Made by a program: the position numbers and the translations under genes. The notes beneath the pieces were generated by a model. It worked only from the letters and a program-made list of their open reading frames with translations, was not told the origin of the DNA and ran no database searches. From NCBI GenBank assembly GCA_016789405.1, contig JAEUPQ010000025.1, positions 1-64,000 of the forward strand: a stretch of 64,000 bases of DNA, given 5' to 3'. Every line of letters begins with the position of its first letter. Position 1 is the first letter of the stretch. Shown piece by piece: positions 58,272 to 64,000 of the stretch. The stretch is from Lysobacteraceae bacterium (GTDB lineage: Bacteria; Pseudomonadota; Gammaproteobacteria; Xanthomonadales; Xanthomonadaceae).

Positions 58272-59648
58272 TTGAAACTCCACATCCTCGGCATCTGCGG
58301 CACGTTCATGGGCGGCGTGGCCGCGCTGGCGCGCGAACACGGGCACGTCGTCGAAGGCAGCGACCAGTCGGTGTATCCGCCGATGTCGACGCAGCTCGAA
58401 CAACTGGGCATCGCGCTGTCGCAGGGCTACAAGCCCGAACACATCTCCGGCGACTGCGACGAGATCGTGGTCGGCAACGCGCTGTCGCGCGGCAACCCGG
58501 CGGTCGAACACATCCTCGACCACGGCATGAAGTACACCTCGGGCGCGCAGTGGCTGGCCGAGCACGTGCTGCCCGGTCGCGACACGCTGGCGGTCGCCGG
58601 CACCCACGGCAAGACCACGACGACCACGATCCTGAGCTTCCTGCTGGACCGTGGCGGGCGCGACCCGGGCTTCCTGATCGGTGGCGTGGCCGAAGACTTC
58701 GGCGTGTCGGCGCGCGTCGGTACCGGCCGCGAGTTCGTGGTCGAGGCCGACGAATACGACACCGCGTTCTTCGACAAGCGCAGCAAGTTCGTGCACTACC
58801 GGCCGCTGGTGGCGATCCTCAACAATCTCGAATACGACCACGCCGACATCTTTCCGGACGTGGCCGCGATCCAGCGCCAGTTCCACCACCTCGTGCGCAC
58901 AGTGCCCGCGCGCGGCCGCTTGATCGTCAATGGCGACGATGCGCGCCTCGACGAGGTGCTGGCGATGGGCTGCTGGACGCCGGTCGAGCGCTTCGGCCTG
59001 CTCCGCGAGGGCATGGCCGACGATGCCTTCCACTGGGGCGCGCGCTTGGTCGAAGCCGATGGCTCGGTGTTCGCGGTGTATCGCGCCGGCGTGCGCGTCG
59101 GCGAAGTCCGCTGGCCCATGCTCGGCCTGCACAACGTGCTGAACGGTCTGGCCGCGCTGGCCGCGTGCAATGCCGTGGGCGTGGAGCCCGCAATCGTGAT
59201 TCCCGCGCTGGCGGAGTTCCGCAGCGTGAAGCGTCGTCTCGAAGTGATCGGCAATGCGCGCGGTGTCACCATCTATGACGATTTCGCGCACCATCCCACT
59301 GCGATCCGCACCACGCTCGACGGTCTGCGCGCGAAGGTCGGCGATGCGCGCATCGTGGTCGCGATGGAGCCGCGCAGCAATTCGATGCGCCTCGGTGCGC
59401 ATGCCGATGCGCTGGCGCCGTCGCTGGACATCGCCGACGCCGTGGTGTTCCTGCACCGCCCCGAACTGGCCTGGGATGCCGGCAAGGTCATCGCAGCCGT
59501 GCGTGGCGATGCGCGCACCGTGCCCGATGCCGACGCGCTGATCGCTTCGCTGGTCGAACTCGTGCGCGACGGCGACCACGTGGTCTTCATGTCCAACGGC
59601 GGTTTCGACGGCGCGCCGCGCCGCTTCCTGGCGGCGCTGGGCGCATGA
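58272..59648 (+). CDS. mpl: UDP-N-acetylmuramate:L-Ala-gamma-D-Glu-meso-DAP ligase
   Basis: A 458-residue cytoplasmic murein-recycling ligase that joins recovered tripeptide to UDP-MurNAc. The TTG start gives LKLHILGICGTFMGGVAALARE, equal to the E. coli Mpl N-terminus MRIHILGICGTFMGG. AGTHGKTTTTT is the P-loop; LNNLEYDHADIF and YDDFAHHPTAIRTTL are Mur-ligase motifs. The length matches E. coli (457). In-frame ATGs further upstream are not supported by similarity. The stop overlaps the next start by 4 bp. Confidence 0.93.
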   Translation: MKLHILGICGTFMGGVAALAREHGHVVEGSDQSVYPPMSTQLEQLGIALSQGYKPEHISGDCDEIVVGNALSRGNPAVEHILDHGMKYTSGAQWLAEHVLPGRDTLAVAGTHGKTTTTTILSFLLDRGGRDPGFLIGGVAEDFGVSARVGTGREFVVEADEYDTAFFDKRSKFVHYRPLVAILNNLEYDHADIFPDVAAIQRQFHHLVRTVPARGRLIVNGDDARLDEVLAMGCWTPVERFGLLREGMADDAFHWGARLVEADGSVFAVYRAGVRVGEVRWPMLGLHNVLNGLAALAACNAVGVEPAIVIPALAEFRSVKRRLEVIGNARGVTIYDDFAHHPTAIRTTLDGLRAKVGDARIVVAMEPRSNSMRLGAHADALAPSLDIADAVVFLHRPELAWDAGKVIAAVRGDARTVPDADALIASLVELVRDGDHVVFMSNGGFDGAPRRFLAALGA

Positions 59649-60232
59649 GCGCGCTGTCGTCGTCCCCGCTATTTCCGCTGTTCCCGCTGCACACCGTGCT
59701 GGTGCCCGGTGGTTCGCTGGTGTTGAAGGTGTTCGAGACGCGTTACCTCGACATGATCCGAGACTGCGGACGCACCGGCAGTGGATTCGGTGTCTGCCTG
59801 ATCCTGGCCGGGCAGGAAGCCGGCGAACCGGCGACGCCGGCCAGCGTCGGCACCGAAGCGCGGATCGAGGATTTCGGCAGCACCGAAGCTGGGCTGCTCA
59901 CGCTGCGCGTGCGTGGCGGCCGGCGCTTCCGCGTGCTGCACACCGAGACGCGGGCCAACGGACTGGTCGAAGCGGAGGTGCAGTGGTTCGACGCCGATCC
60001 GGACGACGAACTGCGCCCCGAGCACGCATTGCTCGGCAGCGTGCTGCAGCAGGTGGTGCAGAAGGTCGGCGGCGAATACGACCAGGTGCCGCCATCGCGC
60101 TTCGACGATGCGGCATGGGTGGGTTGGCGTCTGGCAGAGCTGCTGCCCTTGAGTCATCCCCAGCGACAGATGCTGCTGCAGGACGAGGATCCGCATGCGC
60201 GGCTCGATCGCCTGCTGGCGATGATGCCCTGA
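59645..60232 (+). CDS. Lon N-terminal (substrate-binding) domain protein
   Basis: A 195-residue protein consisting only of a LON substrate-binding domain: FPLFPLHTVLVPGGSLVLKVFETRYLDMI is the family signature, then SVGTEARIEDF and GRRFRVL. There is no AAA+ or protease domain, so it cannot degrade on its own. Such short forms are common in Xanthomonadaceae and are of unknown role. Coupled to mpl by a 4-bp overlap. Convergent with the DedA fusion gene. Confidence 0.88.
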   Translation: MSALSSSPLFPLFPLHTVLVPGGSLVLKVFETRYLDMIRDCGRTGSGFGVCLILAGQEAGEPATPASVGTEARIEDFGSTEAGLLTLRVRGGRRFRVLHTETRANGLVEAEVQWFDADPDDELRPEHALLGSVLQQVVQKVGGEYDQVPPSRFDDAAWVGWRLAELLPLSHPQRQMLLQDEDPHARLDRLLAMMP

Positions 60233-60273
60233 GCTGACCGCGAGCCTGGACTGCGGGACCGCGCTGACCCGAC

Positions 60274-62280
60274 TCAGCCGCGCGGCGGCATCCGTACGCG
60301 CAGCACCGGCACGCTGCTGCGCGGATGCGGCGATTCCTGGTGTTCGAAGTCCCGAAGTGCGTCGCGTACCAGCCGGTGCGCCGTGACGTCGCCTGCGACC
60401 GGCATCCACAGGCCGAAGGCGGTCAGCGGCCGGCTGAATCGCATGGTCTGCGTGTTGCACAGCCACAGCGGCTGGCCGTCGTCGAGCTGTGCGGGCGCGC
60501 GCCAGATGCGCAGCACGTGCACGGTGTCGGGCGTCGGGCCGGGGCGGCGCAGCAGCATCGCTTCGGCCTCGCTGTCGAGCGTGGCGGGCAGCACCGGCTG
60601 TCGTGGCAGTGGTCGCTTGGCATCCAGCAGGCCGAGCGTGGTGACCCACGTCGCCTGCGGCTGCACCTGCCAGCCGCTGGCTTCGAGTTGCACGCGCAGC
60701 GGTTCCAGCGGACCGGCGATCTGCAGGTCCAGCGGCCAGCCCACGGTGTCGCTGCGGCTGTCGATCTGTTCGTCGCGATGCGCCGGCAGGCGTGCCCAGC
60801 CACCGTTCCACCAGCCATCCGTCGACAAGCGGGTGCTTGGCGGGGGCGGTGCGAACTGCGCCAGGACACCATCGATCGCCCGCGGCGCATGCCAGAGCGC
60901 AGCGATGAGGAAGCCGGCGTAGAAGAGGGTGGCCAGCGGGCGCATCCAGAACGAGCGGCCGATGTGCCGGCGATAGGCGATGCCCAGCACCAGCAGCCAC
61001 AGGATGCCGAACAGCGCGCCGCCGACGATGTCGCTCAGCCAGTGGGCGCCGAAATACAGTCGCGCGAAGCCGAGCAGGGCGACCGCCGCACCCGAGACCA
61101 GATAGGGCCAGACCCGCGCCCGACCCGGCAGCTCGCGGGCGATCAGCACCGCGAAGAAGCCGAAGACAATCGTGATCATCGTGACCGGGATCGACGGGAA
61201 GCCGAAGCCGCTGGTCGCGCTCGGTGGCCTGGGCATGTCCACGGTCACGCCGAGGAAGGCGGTGAACACGAAGCCGAAGGCCAGCGCCGCGATCCAGTGC
61301 AGCGCGGCGGCGAAGCGCTTGCGCCACAACAGCCAGGCGAGCGGCGCGACCATGGCCGGCAGCAGGACCTGCAGGTCGCCGATGGAGGCGAGCGCAGCCA
61401 GGAAACGATCGGCCAGCGGGTTGCGCAGCGTGGCCATCATCGCGTTGACCTGCAGGTCCAGGCCCAGCGGGCCGCCGTGGGCGACCAGGATCGCCAGCAG
61501 GGCGAACCAGCCCCAGCCGATCGCGGTCAGGCACATCGCCAGCATCGCCAGCGCCGCCGACTCGGGCCGGTTGGGCTGGATCAGGGGTTCGGCATACCGG
61601 CCCAGGCGGGGATGGGCGTGCGTCCATTTCAGCGCGCGCGCCAGCAGGCGGTCGGCATGGCCGGCGAACCAGCGATAGGTATAGAGCACGACCGCCCAGA
61701 CCAGCGCGAGGACCAGCACCAGCGCGAGCAGCACCAGGGCCAGGCGATCGGCGACCGCGGCGACGGCATCGTAGGAGGCGCCGAAGATCCAGCCCGGCGC
61801 CAGGAAGGAGGCGGCCCAGAGCACTGCCGCGACCGCGCTTGCGGGCGCATAGCGCTTGATCGGGACATGGAGCATGCCGGCAACGGCCGGCACGAAAGGC
61901 CGCACGGCACCGACGAAACGGGCGATCACGATCCCCTTGCTGCCGTGCTTGCGGAACAGGCGCTCGCCGCGATCGATGAACTGCGGGTAGCGGCGGAACA
62001 GCCAGTGCTGGCGCATCGCCGGACCCCAGCGCCAGCCCAGCCAGTAGCTCAGGCCATCGCCGGCGAACGCGCCCGCGGCGGCGCAGATCACGGCGTAGGG
62101 GCCGTCGATGTGGCCCAGGCCGATCAGCGTGCCGACCGCGAACAGCAGCGGCAGCGCGGGAACGACGATACCCACCACGGCGAGCGCATCGCAGAAGGCC
62201 ACCAGGAAGATCAGGCCGCCCGCCGCCACGGGGTGCGCGCCGATCCAGGTCGTGATGTCGCTCAGCCAATCGCTCGTCAT
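60274..62280 (-). CDS. Bifunctional DedA-family / PAP2 phosphatase protein with LssY-like C-terminus
   Basis: A 668-residue membrane protein of three parts. Residues 10-205: DedA/SNARE-associated domain with FCDALAVVGIVVPALPLL, GAFAGDGLSYWLGWRWG and FVGAVRPFVPAVAGML. Residues about 265-430: PAP2 phosphatase, with VTVDMPRPP and GFGFPSIPVTMI as modified motif 1-2 and LYFGAHWLSDIVGGALFG as motif 3 (catalytic His in AHWLSD). Residues about 480-650: LssY C-terminal domain. Lipid-phosphate hydrolysis, e.g. undecaprenyl pyrophosphate recycling, is plausible; DedA proteins flip C55-P. No gene overlap; start ATG 62280. Confidence 0.88.
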   Translation of the reverse strand: MTSDWLSDITTWIGAHPVAAGGLIFLVAFCDALAVVGIVVPALPLLFAVGTLIGLGHIDGPYAVICAAAGAFAGDGLSYWLGWRWGPAMRQHWLFRRYPQFIDRGERLFRKHGSKGIVIARFVGAVRPFVPAVAGMLHVPIKRYAPASAVAAVLWAASFLAPGWIFGASYDAVAAVADRLALVLLALVLVLALVWAVVLYTYRWFAGHADRLLARALKWTHAHPRLGRYAEPLIQPNRPESAALAMLAMCLTAIGWGWFALLAILVAHGGPLGLDLQVNAMMATLRNPLADRFLAALASIGDLQVLLPAMVAPLAWLLWRKRFAAALHWIAALAFGFVFTAFLGVTVDMPRPPSATSGFGFPSIPVTMITIVFGFFAVLIARELPGRARVWPYLVSGAAVALLGFARLYFGAHWLSDIVGGALFGILWLLVLGIAYRRHIGRSFWMRPLATLFYAGFLIAALWHAPRAIDGVLAQFAPPPPSTRLSTDGWWNGGWARLPAHRDEQIDSRSDTVGWPLDLQIAGPLEPLRVQLEASGWQVQPQATWVTTLGLLDAKRPLPRQPVLPATLDSEAEAMLLRRPGPTPDTVHVLRIWRAPAQLDDGQPLWLCNTQTMRFSRPLTAFGLWMPVAGDVTAHRLVRDALRDFEHQESPHPRSSVPVLRVRMPPRG

Positions 62281-62362
62281 CGGGCCATTATGTCAGGCGT
62301 CCCCGATCCGGACGTGACCGCGTCGGGCAGGGCGCGCCGGCGCGGTGGGCGCTGCGCCCGCC

Positions 62363-62368
62363 TACAAT
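62363..62368 (+). promoter_or_regulatory. -10 box (TACAAT) of the kinase-like gene; leaderless arrangement
   Basis: TACAAT is 7 nt before ATG 62376, so transcription would start at or very near the A of the ATG. The same geometry occurs at gspE. An earlier ATG (62367) overlaps the -10 box and is unlikely to be used. Confidence 0.5.
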
Positions 62369-62375
62369 GCGCGCC

Positions 62376-63053
62376 ATGCAGGCCGAAGCTACCGATCAAA
62401 CCGACGCCGTCGAAGTCCAGGCGCTCAAGTCCGACAGTTTCGGCCGCATCGCCCTGATGCGCGACGAAGGCGGTCTGTTCGTGCGTCGCGACCTGGTCCA
62501 CGTGCCGCTGTGGCTGCGATTGCCGGCCTGGTGGCTGGCGCGACGCGAAGCGCGCGGGCTGGAGGCGGTCGTCGGTGCGGAGGCCGTGCCGCAGCTGCTG
62601 CGCTGGGACGGGCGCCGCCTCGATCGCAGCTTCCTCGACGGCGCGGCCATGTACCAGCGTCCGCCGCGCGGCGACCTGGCCTACTTCCGCCTCGCCCGCC
62701 GTCGCCTGCAGGCCCTGCATCGGCGTGGCCTGGCGCACAACGACCTGGCCAAGGAAGCCAACTGGCTGGTGCTGGACGACGGCACGCCGGCGATCATCGA
62801 TTTCCAGCTCGCCGTGCGCGGGCGTCCGCGCGCGCGCTGGATGCGCCTGCTCGCCCGCGAGGACCTGCGCCACCTGCTCAAGCACAAGCGCACCTACTGT
62901 CCCGGGTCGATCACGCCGGTCGAACGTCGCCTGCTCAAGCGCAAGTCCTGGGTCCGCGAGCTGTGGTTCGCCACGGGCAAGCGTGCCTACCGCTTCATCA
63001 CCCGCCGCATCCTGCACTGGGAAGACAACGAAGGTCGCGGCCCCAAGCCCTGA
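62376..63053 (+). CDS. Small RIO/lipopolysaccharide-kinase-like protein
   Basis: A 225-residue kinase-fold protein. LHRRGLAHNDLAKEANWLVLDDGTPAIIDFQLA contains the catalytic loop HNDLxxxxN and the DFG-equivalent DFQ. The N-terminal lobe (residues 10-90) is short. This minimal layout resembles RIO-like and LPS core (WaaP/KdkA) kinases, and phosphorylation of a sugar or lipid is as likely as of protein. The Arg-rich C-terminus (TGKRAYRFITRRILHWEDNEG) may lie on the membrane. It is 8 nt from the next gene, an SDR. No ribosome binding site; mRNA probably leaderless. Confidence 0.8.
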   Translation: MQAEATDQTDAVEVQALKSDSFGRIALMRDEGGLFVRRDLVHVPLWLRLPAWWLARREARGLEAVVGAEAVPQLLRWDGRRLDRSFLDGAAMYQRPPRGDLAYFRLARRRLQALHRRGLAHNDLAKEANWLVLDDGTPAIIDFQLAVRGRPRARWMRLLAREDLRHLLKHKRTYCPGSITPVERRLLKRKSWVRELWFATGKRAYRFITRRILHWEDNEGRGPKP

Positions 63054-63061
63054 GATCCCTG

Positions 63062-63880
63062 ATGACCACCCTGTCCGGCAAGACCCTCTTCATCACCGGC
63101 GCCTCGCGCGGCATCGGCCTGGCGATCGCGCTGCGGGCCGCCCGCGACGGCGCCAATGTCGTCATCGCCGCCAAGTCTTCCGTGCCCAATCCCAGGCTGC
63201 CCGGCACCATCCATTCCGCCGCGCAGGCGGTGGAGGCGGCCGGTGGCAGGGCGCTGGCACTCAAGTGCGACATCCGCGAGGAGGACGAGGTCCGCGCCGC
63301 GGTCGCCGCCACCGTCGATGCTTTCGGCGGCATCGACATCCTCGTGAACAATGCCAGCGCGATCTGGCTGCGCGGCGCGCTCGACACGCCGATGAAGCGC
63401 TTCGACCTGATGCAGCAGGTCAACGCGCGCGGCAGCTTCCTGTGCGCGCAGGCCTGCCTGCCGCACCTGCTGCAGGCGCCGAACCCGCACATCCTCACCC
63501 TCGCGCCGCCGCCGAACCTCGACCCGAAATGGTGGGGGCCGCACACCGGTTACACGCTGGCGAAGATGGGCATGAGTTTCGTGACCCTGGGGCTGGCTGC
63601 GGAATTCGGCGGCAAGGGCGTGGCGGTGAACGCGCTGTGGCCACGCACGGTCATCGCGACCGACGCGATCAACATGATTCCCGGCGTCGATCCGGCGCAG
63701 TGCCGTCGGCCGGAGATCATGGCCGACGCCGCGCATGCGGTGCTGGTGCGCCCGGCAGCGGGTTTCCACGGCCGGTTCCTGATCGACGACGAGGTCCTGG
63801 CGGAGGCGGGCATCACCGATCTGTCCGGCTACGCGGTCGACCCCGCGCGCCGTCTCCTGCCGGACCTGTTCCTCGGCTGA
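63062..63880 (+). CDS. Short-chain dehydrogenase/reductase, HSDL2-like
   Basis: A 272-residue SDR. TGASRGIGLAIAL is the NAD(P) motif, VNNASAIW follows, and YTLAK is the YxxxK pair. In place of the usual catalytic Ser the strand reads LTLAPPPNLDPKWW, so Ala stands where Ser is expected. This LAPPPxL form recurs in the HSDL2-like group, so it may not mean loss of function. Substrate likely a lipophilic carbonyl. ATG 63062; stop at 63880. Downstream are 101 nt without a gene. Confidence 0.87.
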   Translation: MTTLSGKTLFITGASRGIGLAIALRAARDGANVVIAAKSSVPNPRLPGTIHSAAQAVEAAGGRALALKCDIREEDEVRAAVAATVDAFGGIDILVNNASAIWLRGALDTPMKRFDLMQQVNARGSFLCAQACLPHLLQAPNPHILTLAPPPNLDPKWWGPHTGYTLAKMGMSFVTLGLAAEFGGKGVAVNALWPRTVIATDAINMIPGVDPAQCRRPEIMADAAHAVLVRPAAGFHGRFLIDDEVLAEAGITDLSGYAVDPARRLLPDLFLG

Positions 63881-63947
63881 GCGTTCGCGCCCCCACTCCG
63901 GGGCGCACCGGAAAACAGTGTTCCCGGATCGGCGGGGCGGCGGCCGC

Positions 63948-63953
63948 TAAACT
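63948..63953 (+). promoter_or_regulatory. Possible -10 box upstream of the last gene
   Basis: TAAACT is located 28 nt before the GTG at 63982. A TCCGGAG sequence close to the ribosome-binding consensus (63968-63974) follows. The 101 nt gap after the SDR gene holds no terminator that I can identify. Confidence 0.35.
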
Positions 63954-63981
63954 GTCGCCCCCCACGTTCCGGAGACCGCCC

Positions 63982-64000
63982 GTGAAATACCTCCACACCA
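63982..64000 (+). CDS. Start of a gene cut by the window end (possibly glyoxalase/VOC)
   Basis: GTG at 63982 is preceded by CGGAG at a good spacing and opens VKYLHT. MKYLHTMVRV is the typical start of lactoylglutathione lyase/VOC proteins in Xanthomonadaceae, so this is a guess at the family from six residues only. Confidence 0.35.

Overview
The window is about 68% GC DNA from a gammaproteobacterium of the Xanthomonadaceae (Lysobacteraceae), most like Lysobacter or Luteimonas. The main evidence is a type II secretion operon in the Xanthomonas xps order E-F-G-H-I-J-K-L-M-N-D, the pfp/adk/mpl neighbourhood with a PPi-type phosphofructokinase, a short-LID adenylate kinase, and a large secreted subtilase with PKD, PPC and P domains. 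Genes are densely packed, with many 1-8 bp start/stop overlaps. I see no tRNA, rRNA, CRISPR array, transposase, integrase or phage gene, so this reads as a stable chromosomal region with a polysaccharide-rich middle.

Layout. 1-12.8 kb: tail of an unknown gene, then the xps type II secretion operon, interrupted after gspE by an acetyltransferase and a membrane-anchored unknown. 12.8-15.8 kb: a degenerate glycosyltransferase, a GT2 glycosyltransferase and an exported EreA-like protein, in tight coupling. 15.8-20.4 kb (minus): a Gfo/Idh/MocA-SDR fusion, a glycosyltransferase, a methyltransferase and a membrane J-domain protein. 20.6-29.9 kb (plus): a Wzx/Wzy-type polysaccharide locus (deacetylase, ligase/polymerase, flippase, CapK-like adenylate enzyme, GT4, second deacetylase, divergent deacetylase-like membrane protein, GT2). 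29.9-35.8 kb: a CadC-like membrane regulator divergent from a secreted S8 peptidase. 36.1-41.9 kb (minus): the four-gene ligase-associated DNA repair cassette (PdeM phosphoesterase, Lhr-type helicase, ATP ligase, metallo-beta-lactamase exonuclease). 42.1-50.5 kb (minus): an export operon (Wza-like, Wzz-like, BY-kinase-like, OM beta-barrel) followed by two paralogous heparinase-like proteins. 50.8-54.1 kb: an ArsR/SdpR-like regulator with poorly characterised downstream genes. 54.1-64 kb: pfp, adk, a lipoprotein, a Cys-repeat secreted protein, mpl, a Lon-N-domain protein, a DedA-PAP2-LssY fusion, a small kinase-like protein, an SDR and the first codons of another gene.

How they work together. 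Polysaccharide synthesis (12.8-29.9 kb) and export/processing (42-50.5 kb) are probably two halves of one exopolysaccharide system. Units would be built, deacetylated and methylated in the cytoplasm, flipped, polymerised, sized by Wzz plus a BY-kinase-like partner, and passed out through Wza and the barrel. The two heparinase-like proteins would trim or degrade polymer. No initiating polyprenyl-phosphate sugar transferase is present, so it must lie elsewhere. The xps machine is the likely exit route for the S8 peptidase and perhaps the Cys-repeat protein.

The least explained items are the kinase homologue without a P-loop lysine, the lyase-like pair, the Gfo/Idh-SDR fusion, the J-protein/polysaccharide divergent promoter with an 11-bp inverted repeat, the SdpR-DUF2867-DCC operon, and a heavily structured noncoding segment ending in a strong terminator near 36.0 kb. 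Functions are read from motifs and context only; no database search was possible.
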